Part shown: one piece after another, positions 42,684 to 51,059 of the stretch
Layout: each line of letters begins with the position of its first letter
Position numbering within the stretch: position 1 is the first letter of the stretch
DNA from: Bdellovibrio bacteriovorus HD100
GTDB lineage: Bacteria > Bdellovibrionota > Bdellovibrionia > Bdellovibrionales > Bdellovibrionaceae
Reading direction: 5' to 3'
NCBI RefSeq assembly: GCF_000196175.1
Contig: NC_005363.1
Location: 2,232,001-2,296,000 of the forward strand
DNA: 64,000 bases
Program-made: the position numbers and the translations under genes
The notes under the pieces: generated by a model
What the model was told of the DNA's origin: nothing
What the model saw: the letters and a program-made list of their open reading frames with translations, nothing else
Databases searched by the model: none

Positions 42684-43387
42684 AGCATCCAACCCATTTG
42701 CACAGAGGCAACGTTTGTCATCATGTTCTCAGTTTTATCGTAGTATTCAGCTTTGTACTGCTGAGCGCGGTACTCGATACGAGTCGTCAGGTTGTTGCTT
42801 AGCCAAAAGCCAAAACCCACACCCAAAGTGGCTGCCGGAGAAGTCCCAGTGGAAAGTTCCATCTGGCCATAACCCGCAGTCAAGTAGGTGTCAAAGTGAG
42901 CCACACCCAATTTACCGAAGCTGAGCTTCCCTACAACCGGATACCAGTTCACCATGCCCAAAGTTTCAGACTTTGGATACACAACCTGCGGGAACAGATA
43001 TTGTGGATCTTTCGGATTGGCCGCCGCCGCCTGATCGGCTTTGGAAACCATGGCTTTTCCTTCCGGAGTCAACGTGTTGAAGGAATAGTTGTACTTCACA
43101 CCCACACTCCAGCTTGGATTGATGTGGTAGTGAGCATTCAGACCCACGTTGTTGGTTTTGTTGTAGGAATCCCCGCCGAACACGCCGGAAAATTCTGGCG
43201 CCAGCTCCACACGCTTGGTGCGATTGATGAAACGGTTTTGCACCACTTCATTTTCAACTTCGGGGTTCAGGGCTTTGGCTTTCATGTACAAAGCCTCATT
43301 GCCACCAAAAGAATCCACTTCCTGCTCGACCTGAGCATAGGAAACAGAAGACAAAAGAAGAGCAAAGATAATGCTTACTGATTTCAT
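42680..43387 (-). CDS. Outer-membrane beta-barrel of the myxobacterial Glt type
   Basis: 235 aa with a signal ending SVSYA. It resembles the small barrel family found in deltaproteobacterial Glt/Agl clusters: a pre-barrel stretch with VENEVVQNRF, then RVELAPEFSGVFGG, LNAHYHINPSWSVGVKYNYS and a final strand ending VQMGWML. In Myxococcus GltA and GltB are such barrels. It overlaps the genes on both sides by 4 bp (ATGA), so its translation is probably coupled to both. Confidence 0.8.
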   Translation of the reverse strand: MKSVSIIFALLLSSVSYAQVEQEVDSFGGNEALYMKAKALNPEVENEVVQNRFINRTKRVELAPEFSGVFGGDSYNKTNNVGLNAHYHINPSWSVGVKYNYSFNTLTPEGKAMVSKADQAAAANPKDPQYLFPQVVYPKSETLGMVNWYPVVGKLSFGKLGVAHFDTYLTAGYGQMELSTGTSPAATLGVGFGFWLSNNLTTRIEYRAQQYKAEYYDKTENMMTNVASVQMGWML

Positions 43388-44544
43388 GGGTTCGCCGCCT
43401 TTACATTGATACGAAGAGTGTGAGTGTTGGTTGCGGTCTGGATGGAGCGTGGGGAAACACTTTCCACCTTGATATTCACAGTCAAAGTTTTTGCCGCTGT
43501 GGTCAGGTCCGTTTTAACCAGTCCTGTGCAGTCCAGCTGAGAGCTGGTGCCGTAGGCTTTTTTGCACGTCAATGAACTGCCTGGCAATACCGTTGACAGA
43601 TCGTCCATGGACACCAGGCGGATATTGGCAAAGTTCGCCGGGTCATAGATAGAGAATGCAATCTGCATGGATTCACCTGCCGTAAGGCTCGGAACACTTT
43701 CCATCGTCATTTTTGTCGGGCGCAAACGCGGTTCAACAGTCACTTCACGTTTGTAGAAGTCGGATGCCACACCGTGCTTGGAAACCGCCACCAGACCAAA
43801 ACAATAGGTGCCGTAAGTCAGGGTGTCAGCGTTGTTCAGATTTACAGTCACAGTGCCTGTGTACTTGCCTGTGGCGCCAGTCACTTCTTTGATGTTCTTC
43901 ACTTCAACAAAGTGGGAAATGGAATCTGAAGAATAGCTCGGGACACAGTCGCGCACCTGGATAGACACGTTTTCCTTTGCATAGGCGTCGATGTCTTCCA
44001 AAGTCACGGTCATTTCATAGGTTTTGCCTGTGATCCAAGTCCCCGTGCTGCCTTCAAGCGTATTTACGATTGGCTTGGTGTAAGTGTTTTCGATGATGAA
44101 GCGAACTTCATGATTTCTTACAGACACCGTTGGATGCGTCGGACTGGCATTCGTCGCCAGAACCACTTTCAAGCTCATGCCCAGATTCGGCAAGCTGCCC
44201 AAAAGAGCTTTTGCCGGAGTCCAGGAAAACTCCCCTGTAGCTTCATCAAACTTCGCACCCGGGAAATCCGCCAGATTCAGGATCATCATTTTAAAGGTCA
44301 CACCCGGAATCATCACACGGCCGCCGACTTTGAACTGAACTTCGGAGCCCACACGCGCATTCACGCGGTCAGGAGCATCCACCAAAAGCCCATCCTGAGG
44401 GATTGGCTTTTCCGGAACCGGTTTGTTTGTATCCGGCAGGTGTCCGTTACGAACCTGATCGGAAGCATTTGCCAATGGATCCTGCTGCATTTCGCAAGCA
44501 GTAAGGAACAAAACGCTGGTCAATAGTGCCAACAATACTTTCAT
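43384..44544 (-). CDS. Ig/cadherin-like lipoprotein of the Glt-like operon
   Basis: 386 aa with lipobox LFLTAC. A Pro-rich linker (KPVPEKPIPQDG) is followed by beta domains. The first includes a cadherin/YncE-like turn, GAKFDEATGEFSWTP. Two Cys pairs lie in the later domains (VRDCVP with YCFG, and TCKKAYG with LDCTG). It probably sits on the inner leaflet of the outer membrane and meets the barrel encoded by the overlapping next gene. No Myxococcus equivalent is clear to me. Confidence 0.68.
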   Translation of the reverse strand: MKVLLALLTSVLFLTACEMQQDPLANASDQVRNGHLPDTNKPVPEKPIPQDGLLVDAPDRVNARVGSEVQFKVGGRVMIPGVTFKMMILNLADFPGAKFDEATGEFSWTPAKALLGSLPNLGMSLKVVLATNASPTHPTVSVRNHEVRFIIENTYTKPIVNTLEGSTGTWITGKTYEMTVTLEDIDAYAKENVSIQVRDCVPSYSSDSISHFVEVKNIKEVTGATGKYTGTVTVNLNNADTLTYGTYCFGLVAVSKHGVASDFYKREVTVEPRLRPTKMTMESVPSLTAGESMQIAFSIYDPANFANIRLVSMDDLSTVLPGSSLTCKKAYGTSSQLDCTGLVKTDLTTAAKTLTVNIKVESVSPRSIQTATNTHTLRINVKAANP

Positions 44545-44547
44545 TTT

Positions 44548-45678
44548 TTACCCCTGACCTTGTCTGCGCAAAACGAATGGATAAGTTACTTTTACATCCA
44601 CGCCCCCTTGAGGCAGTGGGAACTTCCAAGTTTTCAAACGCATGGTAATACAATCTTCAACACCCTTGTTCGCCATGGAAGAGCTTTCCACGGACGCGGA
44701 CTTCACCAAACCGTTGCCGCCGATGGTAAAGCCCATCGCCACACGACCACTCAAGCTCGGAGTCCCTTGCAGGGCCTGCTCGTAACAGAAACGAACCTGA
44801 CCCAGGTTGCGACGAATGACTTCATCAATCGCAGAACGATCCAGACCTTGAGCCACTTCAGCTTCTGCTCCCAATGGAACTGGAGCACCGCCCGCAGAAC
44901 CCACCAAGGACAAGCTGCCGTAACCCGCTTGACCGCCGCCTTTACCTTTGGTGCCGTAACCGCCACCACCGGCAATGTTAGCTCCAGGTCCCAACGGAGC
45001 CGATGTGATGCCTTTGCCGTACAAAGACGTCTGCACACCACCGCTGCCACCCGTGCCACCCAAGCCGACACCGGCTGTGGTGTTCACGGCACCCAGATTC
45101 AAACCACCACGCTGTTTGCCGGAACGAAGGCTGCCCAGGGCAGACAAAGCACCGGAACGCTTCACCAGTTCCGCACGTTTCACCGGCATTTTGGTTGCGG
45201 TTGGATCCGCCATCATATTGGTGGTCGGAGCCACCGTGCGCTTGCGCTGTTCTTTGGCCTGAACGATCTTCACGACTTCCTGTTTTAGTTGTTCAGTCAC
45301 CTTCGCGTTCTCTTTTGGAGCCAGCTTGAAGATGGATAGAAGCAACAACAAGATGACAAAGGCCATCAATACAGAGGCTTTTAAATCTTTTTTGTCATCA
45401 GTACGAACCAGCAAATCAGCCGGAACGGCTTTGACTTCCTTCACCAGGCGCATGGAGCCGAACTTGCCCAGTTGGACTTTCTGGTCTTTCATTTCGTCAA
45501 AATCAAGATCCGCAATAACCGAGAATTTGATTTTGTTTTTGTCCAGAGCTGCTGTGTTCGTCACAACTTCCAGGCGTTTGGTGTCAAAGCGCTGGATCAC
45601 CTGCGCTTTTTTCTCCGTCACCGGAATTTGGCGGGTCACATTGCCCAAATTGTCTTCAATAACCAGTCTTAAACTCAT
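44548..45678 (-). CDS. TonB-like AgmX/PglI C-terminal protein (GltG/GltJ-like)
   Basis: 376 aa in four parts. A cytoplasmic N-terminal domain (residues 1-100) is followed by a single membrane helix (about 104-123, VLMAFVILLLLLSIF). A long periplasmic low-complexity Gly-rich linker comes next (about 190-270). The C-terminal domain (about 280-376, IRRNLGQVRFCYEQAL, FTIGGNGLVKSASV, WKFPLPQGG) matches the AgmX/PglI family. In Myxococcus, GltG and GltJ of this design carry motor force across the periplasm. Two Cys in the C-terminal domain may pair. No zinc finger or GYF domain is seen at the N-terminus. Confidence 0.85.
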   Translation of the reverse strand: MSLRLVIEDNLGNVTRQIPVTEKKAQVIQRFDTKRLEVVTNTAALDKNKIKFSVIADLDFDEMKDQKVQLGKFGSMRLVKEVKAVPADLLVRTDDKKDLKASVLMAFVILLLLLSIFKLAPKENAKVTEQLKQEVVKIVQAKEQRKRTVAPTTNMMADPTATKMPVKRAELVKRSGALSALGSLRSGKQRGGLNLGAVNTTAGVGLGGTGGSGGVQTSLYGKGITSAPLGPGANIAGGGGYGTKGKGGGQAGYGSLSLVGSAGGAPVPLGAEAEVAQGLDRSAIDEVIRRNLGQVRFCYEQALQGTPSLSGRVAMGFTIGGNGLVKSASVESSSMANKGVEDCITMRLKTWKFPLPQGGVDVKVTYPFVLRRQGQG

Positions 45679-45941
45679 GGATTTTTCACCTCACCAAGGG
45701 TCGCAGATTGTTTCATGCGATCCTTGAAGTCTGCTCTGACGCCGATAAGGCTGTTCAGAACCTTGTCTTCTTCCACCGTGGTCACGGCCTCATCAGAAAA
45801 GTGATACTGACCGCTGACCAGAAGGTCCTCGAAGTTCACGTCCTGATTCTTTTTTGGTGCCATTTTATCAGATGCCGCTTTTTCAGGAGCCGCCTGGACG
45901 GAGCCTGCCATCACAAGCATCATCAATACGTATTTCATCAT
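45675..45941 (-). CDS. Small exported protein in the Glt-like operon
   Basis: 88 aa with a signal (LVMAGSVQAA) and a charged mature part of about 68 residues, without Cys. It overlaps the genes on both sides by 4 bp, and GGAG lies a few bases upstream, so it is a real member of the operon. No family is recognised. Coupling to its TonB-like and TPR neighbours suggests a stoichiometric accessory in the periplasm. Confidence 0.7.
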   Translation of the reverse strand: MMKYVLMMLVMAGSVQAAPEKAASDKMAPKKNQDVNFEDLLVSGQYHFSDEAVTTVEEDKVLNSLIGVRADFKDRMKQSATLGEVKNP

Positions 45942-48928
45942 TGCTGCTTCTCCTTCACTTCGGTGTCTTTCTTAGCCAGTGTTGCCAGACGACCTTCCAG
46001 GTATTCCACCATGGATTTGCGCTGGGCTTTTTTCTCAAGAACCAGAGCCTCTTCGATGGCGCTGGCCATGAATGGATTCTGCTTCAGATGGGTGCGGGCT
46101 TTTTCAAGCTCGACCAGAGTTGGTTTTGTTTGTGCGGACTCTTCCGCCTTGATTTGCGCTACCGCCGCAGTCCAAGTGGCTTTTTGAGCCTCTGGCGCAA
46201 TCGCGGCCACCGCTTCCACTTCCTGGGAAGTGTACTGAGCCCACTCGGTGTTCTGAGTGGCAAAGGCTTTGTAAGATTCCAGAGCGCCGGTTTGTGCCCA
46301 GAATTCTTTGACTTTGGTTTCAGCCATCATCGCCGTGTTCTGATTCGGAGCCACTTGCTGAGACAGGATCGTCAGATATTCGTTTTCCTGTTCCGGAGTC
46401 AGACCGGAAGGCATTGGCAAAGACAGAGCTTCATTATAGAAGCGCGTGTTTTCCCTGGCCACCAGATCCAGAGCCAGCAACTGGGAAGACCAGTCCCCGG
46501 TGTTGATCGCACGGTTTGCCAGAGCTTCCGCCTTTTCAAGCAGCTTCACACGGGCTTTTAATCCTTGTGCGATCGTGTTTTGGTTTTTGGTGTCGATCGT
46601 CTGCGCCATCAATGGAGCGCTCAGCGCTTTCAGATCCGCCAGGAAGACGATCTTTTCGATCATCACAAACGCATCTTGTTTGGAAGCGCCTTTTTCCTTT
46701 AAAGCCAGATCCAGAGCTTTGCGATCTTTGGTGCGACCGTAAACTTCCAAAGCGGCACGGGCATAAAGGCCGTTGTTGCTTTTAAAGTACATTTTGTAAG
46801 TCTCAAGATCCTTTACCGGATTTTTCGACAAACGAATCAACTGGGACGCGATCAAAGGCTTTTTGCTGTCGTCTTTGGACTGCTTCAGGTACTGAGCGTA
46901 GTACTGCTGAGGATCTTTGTCCGCCAGCTCAGAATACATCGCAAGCTTCAGGACCTTGTCATCCGCAGACAGACCGGCAAAGTTCATCTGCTCTGCCGTT
47001 TTCAAAGCAGTCGCAAAATCCAGTTCCAGTTCTGCGAACCAGACTTTGCGACCCAGCGCGAATTCACGCTCTTCCGCCGTCAAAGTCTTTTCACGCAACA
47101 GATCTTCGATGGCCACGCGGGCTTCGGTGATCTTGTTCAGTTTTTCGCTCAGAAGAATTTTGTTCTTCAAATATACTTTACGGTCTTCAGCACTTGCCGA
47201 AGCCGCATGGAAAGAACCCAATGCAGCCAAGGCTTGTTCAGGCTGGCTTTCCGCCAGTTTCGCCGACTGAGTCAGGATGGACTTTTGCTGGATCTGCTGG
47301 AAGTCGGCTTTCTTGTCAGCAAACTTGCCCGCGTATTCTGCGGACCAAGCCATGATACGTGCATCGTCTTTCAACAATGCCAAAGCATCCAGTGAAAGTT
47401 CCGCGGCTTGCGTGCGAATCGCAGCACTGCCTTGCGGGTTCAAAGCCAGTTGTTTCAACTGGTCCGCCGCAACGGCATAGTCGCCTTTTTGATAGATTGC
47501 ATAGGTCTTCTGATATTGAACATCGAAGGACTTCTGTTTCAGAACCGAGTTCTGAAGATAGTCATCCTGAGCCGCAACTAACAGACTTGCATCTTTGGAT
47601 TTTTCAGCATTTTCGATGCCCAAAAGCAGGTTCTTCTCAAGCTTTTCAGCTTGGGATTTCTTTGCCGCCGCATCTTTTTCAACATTGTATTTAGCCAGGA
47701 TCACTTTATTCGCCAAAGCAGTCCACTGGGAGGCTAAAACATAATTACCCGCCGTCGCAGCCGCCTGAGCACCCCACACATACATGTCTTCATCTTCAGC
47801 AAACACCTGGAAATATTCCTGGTACGCGGTCAGAAGCTCTGCACTTGGTTTGCTGTTTTCCAGACGGTTCCAGCCCACGATGAACTGACGAAGACCTTTG
47901 GCTGATTCTTCGCAGGTCGCTGTCGTACAATCCGTGGCGCCCCAAAGACCCAAAGCGGTCTGATAGGACTTTGCCGCCGCTTGAGTGTTTTTAAGATCAA
48001 AGTTCAACTGCGCCATACGCACCTGGGCTTCCAGACGCATTTTTGGATCGCTTTGTTTTTGATAGACATAGTCCCAGGTTTTCAAAGCCTGGTCTTTTTG
48101 CCCCAGACGCAAGCCTTCGCGGGCCAGCATCGTCACCTGTTGCAGTTTGAACTGTTCCGGAGAAAGGCTGTACAGAGTTTCTGCATCGCCATCCTTGATT
48201 CCGCGCGCAGCCATGAAGGTCGCCATATCGCGGGAAACTTCTTCCAGGAACTGCACATCCGCCACACCACGGGACGCCGCCATGCGGGACTGCAATTTAG
48301 GATTTTTCAAAATGTCCTGAAGCTGAGCGATCGAGGCATCCATGTTCCCCTGACGGAAAGAGCACCAAGCGCGACGGTAAGCCGCCAAACCTTGAGAACT
48401 CGCCCCTTCAGTTGCCAGGACCTTGTCATACAAACCCGCGGCCTTCGCGAAGTCTGACTGGCGGAAAGCCATTTCGGCCAAAGACAGATTGGCTTCAGCC
48501 ATCTCGATGGGCGTGGTCATGCCACCATTGGTAAGCATGGCCTGATAGCTTTTTTCCGCAAGGTCATTACGGCCTTGAAGTTCGTAAAGATGGCCCATTT
48601 GCAAGTGAACCTTCGCCACAGAAGTGGGAGGAACTTTGCTCAGCGCTTCTGTATAATAAGTCAGTGCTTTATCACGATCTTTTGCACCCGCAGTGCAAAC
48701 TGTGCAGCCGTCGGCCAGTTCTTTCATGGAAAGCTGGCGACTGCGTTCAGCGTGAAGATCCGCCAGTCGCAAAAGCACAGCGGCTCGGGCCGGATCTGCC
48801 GGCGCCAAGCCCAGTTGTACCTGAGTCAGTTTTTGGATCAGAAGGTCTTGAGTCGACCCTGAGGCCATGGCGTGAGGGGCCGCAGCCACTCCCATTGTCA
48901 TGGAGAAAATTAAAAGTCCTTTTTTCAT
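45938..48928 (-). CDS. Large exported TPR protein (GltD/AgmU-like position)
   Basis: 996 aa with a signal ending HAMA and a GAGGGGG site 8 bases from the ATG. The mature part is almost wholly TPR-like helical repeats (KVHLQMGHLYELQGRNDLAE, EAQVRMAQLNFDLKNTQAA). A CTVC pair lies near residue 75. In Myxococcus the periplasmic TPR protein GltD/AgmU (about 1200 aa) is a core gliding subunit; size, export and position fit, but sequence identity cannot be judged here. It precedes the 88-aa gene with a 4-bp overlap. Confidence 0.78.
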   Translation of the reverse strand: MKKGLLIFSMTMGVAAAPHAMASGSTQDLLIQKLTQVQLGLAPADPARAAVLLRLADLHAERSRQLSMKELADGCTVCTAGAKDRDKALTYYTEALSKVPPTSVAKVHLQMGHLYELQGRNDLAEKSYQAMLTNGGMTTPIEMAEANLSLAEMAFRQSDFAKAAGLYDKVLATEGASSQGLAAYRRAWCSFRQGNMDASIAQLQDILKNPKLQSRMAASRGVADVQFLEEVSRDMATFMAARGIKDGDAETLYSLSPEQFKLQQVTMLAREGLRLGQKDQALKTWDYVYQKQSDPKMRLEAQVRMAQLNFDLKNTQAAAKSYQTALGLWGATDCTTATCEESAKGLRQFIVGWNRLENSKPSAELLTAYQEYFQVFAEDEDMYVWGAQAAATAGNYVLASQWTALANKVILAKYNVEKDAAAKKSQAEKLEKNLLLGIENAEKSKDASLLVAAQDDYLQNSVLKQKSFDVQYQKTYAIYQKGDYAVAADQLKQLALNPQGSAAIRTQAAELSLDALALLKDDARIMAWSAEYAGKFADKKADFQQIQQKSILTQSAKLAESQPEQALAALGSFHAASASAEDRKVYLKNKILLSEKLNKITEARVAIEDLLREKTLTAEEREFALGRKVWFAELELDFATALKTAEQMNFAGLSADDKVLKLAMYSELADKDPQQYYAQYLKQSKDDSKKPLIASQLIRLSKNPVKDLETYKMYFKSNNGLYARAALEVYGRTKDRKALDLALKEKGASKQDAFVMIEKIVFLADLKALSAPLMAQTIDTKNQNTIAQGLKARVKLLEKAEALANRAINTGDWSSQLLALDLVARENTRFYNEALSLPMPSGLTPEQENEYLTILSQQVAPNQNTAMMAETKVKEFWAQTGALESYKAFATQNTEWAQYTSQEVEAVAAIAPEAQKATWTAAVAQIKAEESAQTKPTLVELEKARTHLKQNPFMASAIEEALVLEKKAQRKSMVEYLEGRLATLAKKDTEVKEKQQ

Positions 48929-48980
48929 TGTCGAGACCCCCTCTGTCTCTAAACTACTTTGGCAGATTTTATTTCATTCC

Positions 48981-49478
48981 CTATTTCATCACTACGGCAA
49001 ACTTGATATCGCTGTAGCCCGCCTGATTCATCCCCAGAATGATCTGGTTCAAGAAGTCGTACTTCACACGACGATCCGCCTGGATGGTCGCGGTTCCCGG
49101 GAACTCCGTATTCGGATGCAGTTCCTGGTACTTTTTGCGAAGCTCAAGCAGCTCGGCGGTGATCGTGTTGGCATTCACCAGTTTATCTTCGACGAAGATT
49201 TTGCCGTCTTCGACTTTGATAACCGGATTTCTTTCCAGTACGTCTGCCATGTGTGCTTTGGGAAGTTCCTGCCCCTTGCCGATCATCAGAATGTCGCCTG
49301 TGCTGGAGAAATTCATCAAAAGGAAGATCACAAGAATAGAGAAAGCATCAATCAGTGCGGTCAACAATAGATCCGCAGCGATTTGCCTTTTCATTTTGGC
49401 GCCGCGCGGAGTGATCGTGGATTGCCCCTCGATCATCCCGGTCAGCACTGAATGTTTTAAAATTCCATCAGTAACCAC
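48981..49478 (-). CDS. ExbD/TolR-like motor protein (AglQ/AglS-like)
   Basis: About 166 aa from the GTG at 49478, which has GGGGG just upstream; an in-frame TTG at 49508 overlaps the previous gene. One N-terminal membrane helix (LLLTALIDAFSILVIFLLM) carries the conserved proton-path Asp (ALIDAF). The periplasmic domain ends VKYDFLNQIILGMNQAGYSDI, a typical ExbD end. It has a cytoplasmic N-terminal extension of about 35 residues before the helix, longer than usual. It pairs with the ExbD-like gene immediately upstream. Confidence 0.85.
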   Translation of the reverse strand: MVTDGILKHSVLTGMIEGQSTITPRGAKMKRQIAADLLLTALIDAFSILVIFLLMNFSSTGDILMIGKGQELPKAHMADVLERNPVIKVEDGKIFVEDKLVNANTITAELLELRKKYQELHPNTEFPGTATIQADRRVKYDFLNQIILGMNQAGYSDIKFAVVMK

Positions 49479-49488
49479 AAAACCCCCA

Positions 49489-49944
49489 CTATAATGGAGA
49501 AACGCCAAGATCTGTCATGCCGGTTTTCTTAAGCTTGTCCATCACGTCGATGATTTCCTCATACGCGGTGGAAGCTGTCGGCTGAATCAGTCCTGTGTTC
49601 AAAGATGGCTCGACCTGTTTTAAGTTGGTCAAAGCCTTTTCCAACCCTGCCCAGTTCACTTGTTTGCCCTCGTGAGCAACGCGAAACTTGCGCAAAGACG
49701 CCGGCACCAGAGAGCTTTGCTGCACCTCCAGATCCAGATCTCCGGTGGCGGTCATGCGAATCCAGACCAGGGGACTTTTCTTAGTGTCCTCCTGAGCCTG
49801 TCCGCCAACCGCCTGTTTCACGTTCATTGATCCGACGTTCAACCACACAGCGGTGATCAAAAGGAAACAGATCGATACCGACAGCAAGTCGATGAACGGA
49901 ATAAGGTTGACCTCAAAATCCAGATGCTTCTTGGAGTGTTTCAT
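49489..49944 (-). CDS. ExbD/TolR-like motor protein (AglQ/AglS-like)
   Basis: 151 aa. The standard ExbD start FEVNLIPFIDLLSVSICFLL carries the membrane Asp used for proton flow. The periplasmic domain ends EEIIDVMDKLKKTGMTDL. An AAGGGGG site precedes the ATG. Its stop lies 10 bases before the preferred start of the next ExbD. Two ExbD-type proteins with one ExbB-type protein match the AglR-AglQ-AglS arrangement of the Myxococcus motor. Confidence 0.9.
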   Translation of the reverse strand: MKHSKKHLDFEVNLIPFIDLLSVSICFLLITAVWLNVGSMNVKQAVGGQAQEDTKKSPLVWIRMTATGDLDLEVQQSSLVPASLRKFRVAHEGKQVNWAGLEKALTNLKQVEPSLNTGLIQPTASTAYEEIIDVMDKLKKTGMTDLGVSPL

Positions 49945-49960
49945 AGAACCCCCTTAAAAA

Positions 49961-50665
49961 TTAAGCATCCAGCTCAGCAGCGCGCTCGGATTTGGAAGTT
50001 TTGATGTTGTAGGAAGTCATTGGCTCGTAAGAGTAGCTCAACCAGTTGTAGACTTTCAAACCGGCTTGATTCAGGTCTTCTGCCAGACGATTCGCACGAT
50101 TCTGAAGGATTGCGTAAGCAACCAGAGCCGGGATCGCAGTGATCAGACCGTAAGCTGTCGCATTCATCGCCTCAGAGATACCCGCAGAAAGCAAAGAAGC
50201 TTTTTCAGCAGGATTCGCAAACGCCACGGCCGCGAAAGAGCTGATCATACCAGAGATCGTACCCAACAACCCTGTCAGGGTCGCCACGTTCCCGAACATA
50301 GTCAGGAAGCCTGTGCGGTGATCCAACGCTGCGTTTTCCTGAATTAGAACTTCATCCATTTTACCTTGGATTTCCTCTTTACCACCCAGGTTGCGAGCCG
50401 CTGTTGCACCTGCTGCAATCGCGCGAGCCACTGGATTTGTCGCCATAGCTGCTTGGGATTTGGAAATCACAGCATCCATTTCGCCGCGACGGATGGACTC
50501 TTCAAAGCCCATCGCAAAGTCAAATTGAGTGATTTTACGACGAACGAACAAAGCGTAAGCTCTTTCGATCATGATTGCGATAGATGCGACTTGAATAAGC
50601 AAGATTGGCCACATCCAGAAACCACCGTGTTCGAATGCTACAGCCATTTTTGTCAGAAACTCCAT
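49961..50665 (-). CDS. ExbB/TolQ/MotA-like motor protein (AglR-like)
   Basis: About 234 aa from the ATG at 50665, with GAGGGGG 5 bases upstream. Three membrane helices: FWMWPILLIQVASIAIMI, then MFGNVATLTGLLGTISGMI and ATAYGLITAIPALVAYAI. The second and third hold the Thr and Gly residues typical of the ExbB proton channel. It is the first gene of the operon and would form a pentamer around the ExbD-like dimer in the inner membrane. Its ribosome site lies in the loop of an inverted repeat. Confidence 0.9.
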   Translation of the reverse strand: MEFLTKMAVAFEHGGFWMWPILLIQVASIAIMIERAYALFVRRKITQFDFAMGFEESIRRGEMDAVISKSQAAMATNPVARAIAAGATAARNLGGKEEIQGKMDEVLIQENAALDHRTGFLTMFGNVATLTGLLGTISGMISSFAAVAFANPAEKASLLSAGISEAMNATAYGLITAIPALVAYAILQNRANRLAEDLNQAGLKVYNWLSYSYEPMTSYNIKTSKSERAAELDA

Positions 50666-51059
50666 TGTTACCCCCTCATTAATGTAACATTTCAATTACA
50701 GACCATGGTCCAGCAAATCGTAAAGAGACAAATGCAAGATGACACAACACAATATTATTTTTAGGTCAGGGAATAGTTGGCGAAACGAACGATTTACTCC
50801 TCCAAGCAAGTCGCAGATGGTCCTACTGTACAAACAAGTTTCTCGAATGAAAAATTGCTTTTATGCAGTTTCCGATTTCGCGCTTCTCCACCCCCACTGC
50901 CCTCGCCACACATGGCGGAACAAAATTATTTTTATGTTGGTGCATATTATAGATATAAATCCATGACACACCGTTTCGATGCAAAGCCTCATGCATTGAC
51001 CCCTCAAGCACACAGGCAGAAGTTCTGTCGCACCGTCTGAACTGTCCGGGAGTTTTTTA
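50666..51059. other. Intergenic region between the Glt-like operon and the ClC gene
   Basis: 394 bp, AT-rich, with no convincing gene. Next to the motor gene start, TGTTAC (50666-50671) and GTAACA (50684-50689) form an inverted repeat whose loop contains the ribosome site. AT-rich blocks near 50745-50765 and 50930-50965 are the likely promoter areas for the two divergent units, but I cannot define -35/-10 pairs with confidence. Short frames here have no ribosome sites. Confidence 0.5.

Noticed and set aside
44860-45110. Gly-rich repeat-like DNA in the TonB-like gene
   Set aside because: It encodes the flexible periplasmic linker of the protein and is not a DNA repeat element.
50739-51040. 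Short plus-strand frames in the gap before the ClC gene
   Set aside because: No ribosome sites, no protein-like composition, and they overlap the likely promoter region.
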